In this document: piece after piece, positions 24,161 through 35,963 of the stretch
Numbering within the stretch: the stretch's first letter is position 1
Layout of the letters: each line of letters begins with the position of its first letter
NCBI GenBank assembly: GCA_020205615.1
Contig: CM035163.1
Coordinates: 53,913,899-53,977,898 of the forward strand
Reading direction: 5' to 3'
DNA from: Panax quinquefolius
Lineage: Eukaryota; Streptophyta; Magnoliopsida; Apiales; Araliaceae
DNA: 64,000 nt
The notes under the pieces: model-generated
Told to the model about the DNA's origin: nothing
What the model saw: the letters and a program-made list of their open reading frames with translations, nothing else
Databases searched by the model: none
Position numbers and translations under genes: made by a program

Positions 24161-24454
24161 TTGTGTCACCACAAGGCAAGTATTAAGTATTTAAGATGTT
24201 AATTTATCACATTTGATGCTTATAAAGAAAATTGAACAATATTGTTTTGTTGTGTCACCACAAGGATGATATTTTCTTTTTTGAATATATGGAGTGCTAG
24301 GTGGGACTTAACTTGGATAATTTTGGTTCGGATGTGCCACCACTTGATCAAAATAATCTAAGAGGCAAAAATCTGAGTTGTTCGATAGTTGATGTAATTG
24401 ACAAAAAGTTGTCTACCTATTTATTTATATATAGTTTGTTGTGTCACCACAAGG
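24161..24454 (+). repeat. Three dispersed TTGTGTCACCACAAGG hairpins
   Basis: Exact copies at 24161-24176, 24250-24265 and 24439-24454, with a decayed copy at 24333. TTGTG pairs with CACAA around TCAC. They lie just before gag. Confidence 0.85.
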
Positions 24455-24669
24455 CTATATACATTTGAAATGGGATCCTTATTCTCACTAGCAAATCTTT
24501 AATCGATTTTGTAGAACTATATAAGCGAGGTAATATAGTTTGAAGAAAATAGTGGGAGATACCAATTTAAAACAAGACCTAAATTATTTTGGTAATTAAT
24601 AAAAGAATGTATGTTAAAATGTTGTTAATTACAAATTCATTTACTGTAATTTTACAATGTCTTAATTAC

Positions 24670-25321
24670 TATCCTTTGCGTAGCATATTAGATGCTAAAT
24701 TAATCGGGCCAAATTAAAGCGGATTGGTTAAGGAATTTGAGAATAGTTCTCATAGTGAAAAGCTATCTTATGTCTTAATACGCCTATCCTCGCAATGGTT
24801 GCGAATAATGCCTACGAGGAAGAGATTGCTACTTTTAGAAAGTGGCAAGATGATGATGTGATTGGCTCGATGCATCATGCTCGCATCCATGAAGTAACGA
24901 GCTCAGCGTCGGCATGAAACTATGGATGCTTCTACTATATTCTTGCACATCAAGTAGTTGATGGTGAGGAAAGTGGGGACAGATAGATATCGGATATCTA
25001 AGGAGCTCTTCCGATCTAGAATGGCCAATGGCACTATAAGATGCACAAAAAAGTTCTTAACATAATCAATTTGATTGATCAATTAGGACAACTGGTTTTG
25101 TCATGGATGGAGAGTTGAGCCAAGATTTGATCTTGCACTCACTCCGGACTCCTTTCACAATTGTTGTGAATTTTTATATGAACAAGCTAGATATCGACCT
25201 CATTGATTTGCTTAACATATTGAAAAATGTTGAGAGTCACTTTCCAACCAAGAAAGATCAAGTCTTCTTGGTAGGGGCCAAAGGATCTTCAAAAGAAGAA
25301 CGATTCAAAGAAGGTAAATAG
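24670..25321 (+). pseudogene. Copia gag remnant
   Basis: It starts with ILDAKLIGPN and later SEKLSYVL. MDGELSQDLILHSL (25103 on), then NFYMNKLDIDLIDLLNILKN and VGAKGSSKEE follow the well-known plant copia gag order. Gag forms the particle. At least five stops or shifts precede 25100. Confidence 0.85.
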
Positions 25322-26510
25322 AAAGGCATAAATAAAGGATAATAAGAACAAAAGCGATACGGATAGCAAAGGAGTTTGCTTCCACCGCAATAAGCTGGAC
25401 CTTCGGAAAGAAGCTGCGAGAAGCATCTTGCAGAGGCTAACCAAAGAAGCTTAGTGAAGTTTCGGTTACAAATACAAATTTGTTCATGATTTAAAATAAA
25501 TTTTCTTTAAGTCGAGGTTCTACTTGGGTATTGGATACGACTTTGGTTATCATAAATATAGATTTATGAAGGTCCAAGTATAGAAAGCTAAACAAATATA
25601 AGTAATCCTATGTGTGGGAAATGAAGCAAAGGTTGCAACATTAGACATAGAAACTTATAGTTTAGCAATGCCTACGAAGCAAATCTATTAAGTCGATAAG
25701 TTGTTATTGTATTCCAGTTCTTGTTAAAAATATTATTTCCATTTTATTGTTGGACAATGAAATCTTTGGTATTATAATTAAGAACAATTGTTGTTCTATT
25801 TATAATAATAATGTTTTGTATAGAATGGAATATTACTTAATAAATTTTGTATACTTGACTTACATGAAAATAATTTTGCATATTGAACAAACTAGTATAA
25901 GAAAAGGAGATGATCATTCAAAGAGTTGAATGTGTGTATTTCTTTGAATACAAGTGTGAATTATTTGAAAGGTTCAAAGAATTCAAAAAAAGTGAAACAA
26001 ATTAGCAAAGTATTAGGATTTTTGATCGGATCAAGGAAGGAATACTTGTGCAATAAGTTTCTAGATCATCTCAAATGGTTTTCTCATAATGGATGCCTCT
26101 CGATACATAATAATTGATTGATGTATATCGAATGAAAAATCATACCTTGTTGGACATAGTGCGGTCCATAATGATTTTACCTACATTCGGTATCCTACGG
26201 GATAATGTCCTAGAAATGGCTGCATATCTACGAAAAGGTAACCTCAAAATCCAACCCCAAGACTCCATAAAAGTTATGGACAGGGAGGATTCCTCATCTT
26301 AAAAATGTTAAGATAAGGGGTTGTCCAACTTATGTGAAAAGGTTTCAAAAGGATAAGCTTGGGACAAGATTTGACAAGTGTCGATTTGTGGGACATCCTA
26401 AAGTAAGTTTGGGGCATATGTTCTATAATCCTACATAGCAAAAGGTGTTTATTGAGAGACACCCTGCCTTCTAAGATAAATGTGTTTATCATTAAAAAGG
26501 GCTAGTGGGA
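25322..26510 (+). pseudogene. Copia zinc knuckle, protease and integrase remnant
   Basis: A lysine-rich stretch near 25330 marks the old nucleocapsid; its cysteines are not recognisable. The region 25747-25900 matches the protease-to-integrase link of copia. KCELFERFKEF (25950) and HTLLDIVRSIM (26145), then ETAAYLL-like, KGNLKIQPQDS and RFVGHPK-like sequence (26380), follow the copia integrase core and its C-terminal part. The central catalytic residues are not preserved. Confidence 0.75.
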
Positions 26511-27560
26511 GGATAATAGATCTTGAAGAGTTCAAGAACCACAAAACACTATAAGTCAAATAAGAGGAACCTATAGATAGACCTATTGTACCCACAAGAA
26601 TCATAAACCGGAATAGTACCGAAGATACCTAGGAGGTATGGATTCATCATGGATGATGATGATGAGGTACGCATCATAGAAGATGATGATCCAGAGTTAC
26701 ATACGATGAGGTAAGAATTCTAGTGTGTACAAAAGGGTCAGTGGGAGCGTCGTGACATTTCTAGTGTTATATATTGATATACTACGGATAAGGAATGACA
26801 TACCAATGCTATAATCAGTAAAGATAAAGTTGTCTAAACATTCCTCCATGAATGGTTTGGGAAGAGTATCTTAATTGGGGATAAAATCTATATAGATAGA
26901 TACTGACGGGATGCTCGACTTAACCCAAGGAGCGTATATTCATTTGATGCTAAAGTCGTTTAGCATGGCAAACTCAAGAGATGTCTCATGTCGATGAGCT
27001 ATGGAGTGTATCTCTCTTAATAGTCCCCGGACACACGAAAGAGAGGTCGCATGAGTGACAATCATGTATGCAATGATGAAATGTACGAGACCGATGTTGA
27101 TCGGTCATATTCGGAGAAGTTCACTATGAGTCGTTGAAAACATCTTAAAGTGCTTAACCCAAGCACTAAGGATGTGATCATATTCATGGTGGGTCTAAAT
27201 TAAAACTAGAGGGCTTAATGGACTCAAGTTTTTTTAGCATGAGATCAAGACGACAGAAAAATCCACTTTAAGGTAAAGGGTTACCTTGAGCATTGGTGCG
27301 TTGAATTGGAAAGGTTCCAAACAAAGAAAAGAGTTCTTTGGTTTAGTAATAAAGACAAAGTATATAGCTATAAATGAAGGCTGCAAGATGATTGTTTGGA
27401 TTAAAAGTTCATTACGAGAACTAGGAATAGTTCCTAAGTCTCATCTTGGATCTAAACATGTGTTGTGGCACTTTCATTTGATTATTAGAATCATTGAAAG
27501 ATGGGAAATCACTATAGAGATGGTGGACTCTCAAGAACAACATTACATATCCATTAACTA
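26511..27560 (+). pseudogene. Copia reverse transcriptase-RNase H remnant with internal deletion
   Basis: 26640-26710 encodes the acidic segment before RT. Sequence then jumps to the late-RT motifs (ILIGDKIYIDRY near 26870, MSMSYGVYLS near 26985), so the central RT with the YVDD site is missing. RNase H is clearer: WKGSKQRKEFFGLVIKTKYIAINEGCK (27307 on) and SKHVLWHFHLI (27463). Normal copia RT would add several hundred base pairs here. The missing segment makes the element non-autonomous. Confidence 0.8.
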
Positions 27561-28284
27561 AAGCTTATCCAACAGCAGGATAATCGTCACTTAGAGAAGA
27601 AGAGTATAAGATACAATGGCGATTGGCTTTAGTGCAAGTGGGAGATTGAAAGTAGTATGCACACAAGCAAATCATGTTTGATGATAAAACATATACTTTG
27701 TAACAATCTTATTCATTTATTAATAAAAAGTATTAAATTATTAAAGGCTTTTAATTATCTACATGATGCTATTTTATAATATGTGATAAACCCATAGTTT
27801 TAAGCAATGCTTTTAGAATAATGATGATGATCATTCTAATGAGATCTAAATTCTTAGAAAGCTTAAAACTAAAATAGTTCCCAATCATTGGATTACTAAA
27901 TTGGGGATTAGTGAATCCAGATAGATTGGTACATACGTTACTTGCTCATTGGATGAGGATGATTGATCTCATGATCATTTGTGTGAAGACACTAAAGCAA
28001 GTATGTAGGTGCTTATTAGAGAATAAGTTCACTGAACGTGGCTCGCTAAGGAATACCTAATGGAGTTTTATTTGCCTGTCAATAGGAATTCCTGTAGTGA
28101 TAGTAGTACAAGTGATCCTTGGACTTGAGATCATCATAGTATCTTGTGTATGATGAGTTATACACTGACTTATTCCTTAAGACCCTTAGGGTATATCAAA
28201 GGGTATGCTTGGGTATAATAAGTTGTACATGGAGATAATGTATGATCAATAAAGAATCTACCACTTCTAATAAAAGAAGAGAAA
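27561..28284 (+). other. Copia 3' untranslated region and polypurine tract
   Basis: Starts after the RNase H end. TAGTGCAAGTGGGAGATTG (27632) is the usual end of copia pol. The tract AAAAGAAGAGAAA lies at 28272-28284, next to the 3' LTR. Confidence 0.75.
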
Positions 28285-29526
28285 TGTCTATGTGATTCGA
28301 TAAATGACAACCCAAGAGTCCTTGGTTAAGGCGAGAATGAAATTAGAAAGGAGTTTCTAATTTGCATTATTTGGTGTTGTGCATTTAAGAGTCGAAATAC
28401 ATATAATTAAATAAAATAAGACTTGACAAGTAATTCCATGTCTTATATTTAATTGGGAAATTGTATGGTGGAAGGATTGAATTTATGCGGTAACTATTTA
28501 CTCAAAGGTTCTTTAATGATTAATGTTGAAATCTATATTATCCGGAAAGTCGTTGATCATTAGGGAGGCTTATCCCTATTGTAGAATAAATATTATTTAA
28601 ATAAATTAATTGTTTAATTTATTTATTTAAATAAGATTAGAATTGTTCTAATTGATTTATTCACAACCTAGGTTTAATATGGAGAACCTAAAGGTCACAC
28701 CATAAAAGGAAGAATAATTATTTAAGAAGTTAATGGCATAATCGTAATAATATGTTAAGTATATTTAATTTAATCTATGGTGATAGAATAAATTAAATAG
28801 CTTAATATTTATTATTTAATATTTTAGAAATATTAAATATAAATTAATAAGAGGAGTCTTATTAATATTATTACAATTATTATTATTTTAATTTCTAAAA
28901 GAGTTTAGGAATTAATTTAATATAAGTACTCTCATTTATTCCTAATTGGATTAGGAAGAAAAATTAATTAAAGGAGTTTAATTAATTATCCCTAATAAGA
29001 TTAGGGAGCTTAATTAATTAAAAGAATTTAATTAATTAAATAAAACCCAATTCCTTAATTGTTAAGGTGTGTTGCCCACATCTATAAATAAGATGAGTCT
29101 TATTATGGGTGTGGGGGTTGTTGACTTTTATAACATACGACATAATTCTACTTTGTTGGAGAGTACGCCCTTTCTATAGAGATAGAAAACTAGGGTTGAG
29201 CCAATACCCCTTCTTCTTGAATCTTTATTTTTCCTTTGTGGATCACCTCTAGAGGCCAAACATATGGGTGGCTAACATTGATCAAAGGAAGGAACAAAAC
29301 CCTGGTGGATTCAAGTTGAACGCGAAAGGATTTGGAGGTGAACTTGTACCTGAGGAAGCTCGATCTTCAAGGGTATGATTTTATTCTTTATCTTTTCGTT
29401 TAATTAATAATTGTGCATAAAGGGTGATCCGGGTATATGGTTTGTAAATTTTTTAAACTCTGATTTTACACGCTTCCGCATTATTTTTGCAATTTGATTG
29501 CGCCCATGAATATTACAAACCTAACA
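28285..29526 (+). repeat. Copia 3' LTR
   Basis: TGTCTATGTG...CCTAACA, very similar to 20967-22197. Its end abuts GAGATAGCCATGTC, which is element C gene-2 sequence. Confidence 0.93.
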
Positions 29527-30517
29527 GAGATAGCCATGTCTTATTCCTTTCAGCCGACGGAGTGTACAGATGTAACATCCAGGTTGGCTTTTGTGACAGA
29601 GATCGAGGATCCATTTGCGATCTTTCCTTATTCAGGACTCAACTCTCCTTATAGTTTTATTACTTATAAAGTTAGTATGGACTATCTACTCCTGGCTGGT
29701 TTGAGATGGGTGACCACGTATCATCCACTGACTATCAAGGGATAGTTTGATCATTTTTAGGATATTCACCCCTTTAGCGAGGCCTTGGGTCAACAACTGT
29801 CAGCTCGGATTTTGTCAGTAGACGACTTGACCGGGATTTATGATTGTTGGACTGGTGGAGAGAGGGCTGATTTTTCAACTAGTCATTTGGGTCGCTCTTC
29901 AGAGTATTCTGCATGACTAGAGGCAGATATTGCATCGGCTATGGTTGTTCACTCAAAGTCAAGTATTGATTCTAATGAAGAGGAGCCTATAGAGGACCCT
30001 GATTCTCCCATCGAGGTCGAGCTATTTGCTGGTTTGACAGTAACCTTAGCCAGTGATTCCCCTAGCGCTTCTACTGCACCTCTTGTAGAGTATTTAGAGT
30101 AGAGGCTACATCTTATGACATTTGAGAGGGATCAGAATAGGGCACTGATGTTGACAGATCTTTCTGGTCGAGATGCTGCTTTTATTAAGAGGGATGACGC
30201 TCAAGCTAGTCGGGATGCCGCATTTGTTAAGTGGGATGAGGCTCGAGCTACTCGGGACGCAGCTTTGGTTTGAGAGGGATGATGCTCAAGCAGCTCGAGA
30301 TGCTTCCATTGCTGATAGTACTTCACTTAGATCCCACACGAATATCATTGTTGCAGATATGAGTGCATTTATAGAGGATCATGGTAGCACTATGTAGATG
30401 GATGTGGATCTTCTAGCTCGCATAGAGACCTTAGGGCATAAGCTTATAGATTTGCCTCCATCTTTTGAGAGGGATGCCATGTTGGACTTGCTATCCCGTT
30501 TATTTACGGGTTTATAG
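29527..30517 (+). pseudogene. DUF7745-like protein, antisense gene 2 of element C, 5'-truncated
   Basis: It begins inside the domain at EIAMSYSFQPTECTD and continues through DYLLLAGLRWVTTYHPL. After stops at KG* and HF*, an acidic linker follows (SNEEEPIEDPDSPIEVE). Next is a charged coiled coil with repeated RDAA...RDDAQA units (30165-30320) and the end AMLDLLSRLFTGL. Compared with E, the coiled coil has extra 10- to 14-residue repeats. There are stops at about 29742, 29757, 30100, 30270 and 30395. It is antisense to this element's pol. Confidence 0.8.
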
Positions 30518-31190
30518 ACTAGCTTTTATTTTCCTGCATAGACTAGGTTAGCCATTTTTACTATGCACATGCTACATTATATATATCAAACATTATTAAT
30601 ATGGCAAGGAAATATATTTTGATTTTTAGATATGTCTTGTAACTTGCTTGATAGTTGCCATTTTCTTTATGACTTGTTATCTTGATGTATTTGAACTCTT
30701 CCTTGATGGATTGATATAGAGTTGTCCTAGGATCTCTTAGAATGAATAATTGATCTTTAATCCTTTCGGGTATACCAACTTTTGGTATCTTGGAACTGGT
30801 CTTTAGATATGGTTAAGGTTTAGGCAAAGTGTTTGACTTTCTTTCAAGGGTTTGATCGTACCATAGATGGTTGCCTACATACTCCCCTAGATGAGAGATT
30901 AGGTCTTATGTAGTTTAGGCTTGGCTTGAATGGTTTTGAATTTGAGCTTGGTTTGAGGGGTTTTTGGATTTTTTGGTTTGATTTAAAGGGTTTTCTAGAA
31001 ATTTTCTAGTTTGATTTGAAGGGTTTTCTGGAAATTTTTGTCTAGTTTGACCGCACCATAAATGGCTGCTTACGTACTCCCATTGATGAGATCATGTTTT
31101 TCATAGTTCAGGCTTTGTAGTGAAAACCTGAATTGACTTTTTGATGATTTTTTTCAGCACCAGGATGGTGGTTTGCAAGCATTTCAGACA
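30518..31190. other. Element C interval between convergent gene 2 and pol
   Basis: Non-coding. It contains two copies of the hairpin motif GGTTGCCTACATACTCC...GTAGTTTAGGC (30851-30920 and 31046-31112) and a TTTGATTTGAAGGGTTTTCTGG repeat (30940-31045). It matches 52723-53893 of E in arrangement. Confidence 0.6.
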
Positions 31191-32588
31191 TAGTACCTCT
31201 TCACGATGTCTGAGTTGATAAGCTGGGAAAATTCTTCGCCATCCATTTCTTGGAGTCTGAGGGATCCTCCTGTCAATACTTCCTTGACAATGAGAGGGCC
31301 TTCCCAATTTGGGGTAAACTTTCCTTTAGATTAATCTTGATTAGCAAGGACTTTATTCAACACCAAGTCATCCTCTTTGAATTACCAGAACTAGACTTTC
31401 TTGTTGTATGATTGAGCAATCCTTTGCTGATACTACTGATCATGAAAGATGGTTGCATTTCTCCTCTCATCTATCAGAGATAGCTGGTGTTATCGGTCTT
31501 ACAACCACTAATCTTCATCCATCTGAGAATCTATTAACACTCTTAACGACTCCATTTATACTTTTTTGGGGAGTACTGCTTCCATGCTATAGACTAGTGA
31601 GTAGGGGGTAGCCCCCAGTAGAAGTTCATATTGATGTTCTGTAGGCTAATAGAGTCAGAGGCAATAAGTTAGGCCATCCCTTGTGATTGGCTAACATCTT
31701 TTGCATGATCTTTTTGATGTACTTGTTGGCTATTTCAACAACACCATTCATCTTGGGATGATAAATGACGAAATTAAGATGTTTAATGTGGAACTTACTA
31801 TATAGTTCCTTCATCATCTTGTTGTTCAGATTCTTAGCATTGTCCGATATGATCACCTCTAGCTATCCATATCGACAAATGATATTGTTTCTAATGAAAC
31901 CAATGATTACCTCCTTAGTAATTTTGGGAAAGGAAGCAGCTTCTACCCACTTTGTGAAGTAATAAATCATAGTGAAGATGAATCGATGACCATTGCTGGC
32001 TTTGGGTTCTATTGGCCCAATCACGTTCATTCCCCACATTGAAAAGGGCCACGGTGAATTCATACAATGTAATTTATTTGGAGGAGCGTGGAGGGTAGCT
32101 TTGAGAGAGATCCAATAATGCTTTGTTTTTAATATCTTTTTGGCAAGTAAAGGGCCGCTCATGTGTGGACCACATACTCTACCATGGACTTCATCTATGA
32201 GTCTTTGGGATTGATCTTTATCTAGGCATCTTAGAAGGTCTATTCCTGCATCCCTTTTGTAAAGTGCGTCTCTACTCAAATAGAATTTCATGGCCATTTT
32301 ATAGATCTGCTTTCTTTCAGCTTGACTTACTCCAGTGGGTGTAGAGCCATCTCGAAGATATTCTTTAATTTCATGATACCAAGGTTGTTTGATGGGAGGT
32401 AGTTCATCTGATACTTCTCCAATGTAATTCCCATAGGCTGGAGCCTTTTGGCATATAAATATGATATCAGGAATTTCCATCCTACCAGATACGTGGATCA
32501 AGGAAGCCAATGTTGCCAATGCATCAGTAAAGTTATTCCTACTTTGAGGGATGTGGATAAAGGTTATTTCATCAAACTCCATAGCCAT
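31191..32588 (-). pseudogene. Element C integrase with lost zinc cysteines
   Basis: From MAMEFDEITFIHIPQ (the end of RNase H) the frame is open for 241 residues, longer than most here. The integrase keeps VCGPHMSGPLL and TKHYW but lacks the about 20 residues that hold the CYQC pair in A. The first catalytic Asp is Asn (WGMNVIG, GAC to AAC). VISDNAKN keeps the second Asp, and the Glu region reads GVVEIAN. A stop follows RYG, and the C-terminal third is frameshifted. The enzyme would be inactive. Confidence 0.9.
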
Positions 32589-33100
32589 TTTGATAACTTA
32601 CCAATGATAGGGCAGCAAATGTAATTCTTTCGTATAATCCTCCCTGGTGGTTTATTTGATGACCGAATCAGAATCCCCAAAGACCAACAACAATTTGATA
32701 TCCATGGATTGGGCCAGTTTTAATCTCATTATACAACCTTCATACTCAGCTGTGTTGTTGGTGTTGACAAACTGTAACTTGATGGCCATGGGATACTGTT
32801 CTCCCAAATTAGATACCAGAACTGCCCCTGCTCTAGCACCTTTAATGTTTACGGCTCCGTTAAAATATAATTTCCAAGATCAGACTGTATTTTCTTGATG
32901 GATTTGTTGAATTATCATGATTCCTTCATCTAGGAAATATATTTCCAAGGGTTCGACTTCCCTGATGGTGCTTCAGCCAATTAATCTGCAATTCCTTGAC
33001 CTTTGATGGACTTTTGAGTCACGTAGATGATACTGAATTGTTGGAGGATCAACTGCCATTTGGACAGTTGGTAATTTAACATGGGTTTGTTGAATACGTA
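32589..33100 (-). pseudogene. Element C archaeal-type RNase H
   Basis: The minus strand matches E's YFDGAVN..GSGAGAVL (near 32860) and AEYEGCI..K.A.S (near 32740). This second RNase H, beside the normal one, marks the Tat lineage. Frame breaks are present. Confidence 0.75.
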
Positions 33101-34075
33101 CTTTAGAGGATCCATGCGGGATATGAGATAGGTTGTGTCCCCAGAAATCCCCATATCTCCTTTTCTGTTTGGGGTATGGGCATCTCAGTGATGACTTTAA
33201 TTTTGGCGGGATCTAGTTCAATGCCTCTGTTGCTCACTGGAAATCCCAACAACTTGTCTGATTTGACACCGAAGACACACTTGGTCGGATTCAGCTTCAA
33301 GTTATATTTACACAATCGGTTGAAAAGCTTTTTAAGGTGGTCGATATGGTTATCTTCTTTTCAGGATTTAATGATGATGTCATCCACACATAACTCTATC
33401 TCTTTGTGCATCATGTCATGAAAAAGTGCCATCATGGCTCGCTGATAAGTGGTACCGGCATTGATAAGGCCGAAAGATAAACATTTGTAACAAAAGGTTC
33501 CCCAGGGAATGATGAAGGAAAAGGTACTAGAAAGTTGTCCTTAAGACAAGCTTTGTTCAAATCCAGGTAATCCACGCATACTCGTACCTTCCTTCCGAGC
33601 TTAGGCACAAGAACTATATTAGACAGCCACTCAGGGTAGGTTGATACCATGATGATGTCGTCTTTGAATTATTTAACAATTTCTTCCTTGACTTTCAGAC
33701 TCCACTCAGGTTTTAGTCGCCTAGTCTTCTGTTTGACTGGCTTGGATCCTTCCTTAATGGGTCCTTATGTGACCATGCAAACACATCTTGGAATTGAGTC
33801 AGCAGAGCAATTAGGTATTTTCTTTAGTTTAGGATAAGGTCCAGACCTATCTAGATTTCTTTAGGGTTTTCTGAGGTTCCGATATTAACAGAGGTGGTTT
33901 GATCGAGGTTTGGCTTGGGTTTTCCTTCGACCCATTCTTTGATCTCCTCAGGCACCTTATAGTCATTTATCTCTTCTTGCTCAATCCCCATCAAGTCAAA
34001 GTCCAACTCTACATCAAAATTGTAGTAATTATGGAGATTTGGCATGCAAAGATAGACAAACCCAACTTTGGAGTC
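33100..34075 (-). pseudogene. Element C reverse transcriptase with central deletion
   Basis: MVSTYPEWLSNIVLVP and VRVCVDYLDLNKACLKDNF are RT fingers. The frame then jumps to PGEPFVTNVYLSAL, so the ~40 residues around the first catalytic Asp (motif A) are gone. The VDD motif region near 33375 and NLKLNPTKCVFGVKSDKLLG (33300) remain. The N-terminal extension includes GKPKPNLDQTTS (33910). No intron is present at 34075, unlike E. Confidence 0.85.
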
Positions 34076-35469
34076 CTTTTTCAGCTGATGCAAGGAGTGT
34101 TGCTCCAATTGCCTAGGGTCAAATCCTCATTGACTGGGAGGATAAAGGGATTGCTATTGTCTGTCTCTTCCTTGATGATGACTAAGACATCATTCTCATT
34201 AGGGTTGACATCCTCCTTTGAACCACTCCCTCTAGCTTCATCCGAGCCAGGGATTTTGAATTGATCTTCTTCATAATCATCCTCTGGGATATCATTGTTC
34301 ATTCCGTCAGTATGCACCATAAATTACATATTTGATAACCGGTTTTGCACTTCTTATTTGAGTCTCTCATTCATTTCCTCGCTTTCTTTATCTGGAATTA
34401 GAATTTCTTTTCCACTAGCCGGCCTGGCCTTAGGAATCAGCATACCAGCCACAAAAACATGGATTTTCCTCACAGGCTTTATAAATCCTGTATCTGTAAG
34501 ATTAGGTAGCAGAATGGTAGAGGAAGGAGCTGGTGGATGCTTGTGCGGGTTCCGGTGATTTGATCCAAAGAAATTGCCCAATCCAACCTTTCCTGTCTGG
34601 CTAGGAATTTGAACTAGATTTCTGATTCCTTGCTGACTCTTCCCTAGCCCTTGTCCAGGCCAGAAACCTAAGGATATCATTTCTTGACTAACCGACATTA
34701 CTTCGGTGTAAACTCTGGGATTTAAAGTTGGGGCTCCAATAGGTTGGTACCGAGTGTTGCTCACCTCAAGGGCTTGAAAACTGACATGCTCAATTCATTC
34801 GTTGAGACTGATTACAGGTATATTGCTTTATGTATGAACATGATATTCAGGCTCGGCATTAACAATTACCAGATTGCCATTGATGATGTATTTGACCTAT
34901 TGGTGAAGGGTGGATGGGACTGCTCCTGCTATATGGATCCACGGTCTTCCTAGCAATAAATTGTATCCAGTGGTGATGTTTAGCACTTGGAACGATATAT
35001 AGAAGGTATGTGGATCGATCTCTACTATAAGTTCGATTTCACCTATAGCTTCCCGTCGAGGTCCATCAAAGGCTCTTATGACTACATGACTAGCCTGGAT
35101 TCACTTTGGATTGATCTTCATTCTTTCCAACGTGTCATAAGGACAGATGTTCAAGGACGATCCTCCATCTATCAACACACCTCCTACCACATATCTTGAG
35201 GACATCACTGATATGTGCAATGACTTGTAATGACCCATCCCTTTTGATGGTATGTCATTATCAGTGAAAGATATCATATTGCTATTGAAAATGTGATCTA
35301 TCAAATGATGAAACTTTTCGGTATCCATTGTTTTTGATAGGTGAGCTTCTTCCAGTACTTTCACCAAGACCTTACGATGATCTTCTGAAGATAATAGCAA
35401 ATCTAGGATGGATATATGTCGCGGTGCTTCTTTTAATCTTTTCACCACTTTAGCTTCATTATGTCCCAT
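34076..35469 (-). pseudogene. Element C protease with G-patch
   Basis: MGHNEAKVVKRLKEAP leads to the aspartic protease site VLIDGGSSLNICP (near 35170), where D-G-G replaces the usual D-S/T-G. Downstream, EMISLGFWPGQGLGKSQQG (34680-34625) is a G-patch-like motif found next to protease in Tat elements. The linker ends at GNWSNTPC (34100). Breaks occur at 35100 and 34765. Confidence 0.8.
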
Positions 35470-35484
35470 CTTGTAGAGGAATTC

Positions 35485-35963
35485 TTAAACTTTCTCCTCG
35501 GGCACTCTCCCCTTGGATTTAATGACTGCCTTTATTACTCGTTGAGGTAGATACAACGGGTTTTCTTTTGATATAACAGCAGTGTGGTTTGATGTTAATC
35601 CCCTATCTTGCCCATAGTTCCACGAGACTCTTTTCAAGCTGATCACAGGATATTGCGGCCTGAATGGCAGCATCAGAGACTCGGGCACAACCACTTTCAC
35701 ATGATTCTTTCCCTCTTGATCGTCTTTTCCTTGAATTACTAGAGGTGCCATAGACAAGTCTCCTTCATAGGATATGACTGCTATAACTTCCCTCCATCTC
35801 TGTGTTCCAGGAGGGAATATCTTTTCCTTTTTAGGTAAGATATTACCACTATTTGCCATTTATAGGTCACCGCTGTCAATCATATTCTGCATTAGATGAT
35901 GAAGTTCCCATAACTTTCCGTGTTATGAACCCGAGTATTAGAATGGTATTGATAGACCCCGGT
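35485..35963 (-). pseudogene. Element C gag C-terminus
   Basis: MANSGNILPKKEKIF starts a 124-residue frame with LPFRPQYPVISLKRVSWNYG and SKENPLYLPQRVIK, matching E at 58817-59182. Just upstream, a variant zinc knuckle (YQYH....VH....Y, all Cys changed to Tyr) is cut by element D's LTR at 35963. Confidence 0.85.

Larger units (their letters stand above)
22212..24669 (+). other. Copia leader, 2.4 kb, non-coding
   Basis: Unusually long and AT-rich. It holds TA microsatellites (22384-22421, 22740-22768), many AATAAAGGAGTTTATTT palindromes, a ~93-bp tandem repeat and three TTGTGTCACCACAAGG hairpins. No meaningful reading frame was found. Confidence 0.75.
20967..29526 (+). mobile_element. Ty1-copia LTR retrotransposon, internally decayed
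   Basis: LTRs of 1231 and 1242 bp flank gag-PR-IN-RT-RNase H remnants in copia order. The PBS is tRNA-iMet-like. The flanks GAGAA (left) and GAGAT (right) may be a 5-bp target duplication; the right flank continues element C's antisense gene 2. The coding region is badly broken, with most of RT missing, although the LTRs are very similar. Confidence 0.9.
29527..35963 (-). mobile_element. Element C: Tat-lineage retrotransposon, internal fragment
   Basis: A minus-strand element. Its antisense gene 2 (plus strand) is cut by the copia element on the left, and its gag C-terminus is cut by element D at 35963. PR, RT, RNase H and IN follow in order toward lower coordinates. Neither LTR is in the window. 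Confidence 0.85.
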
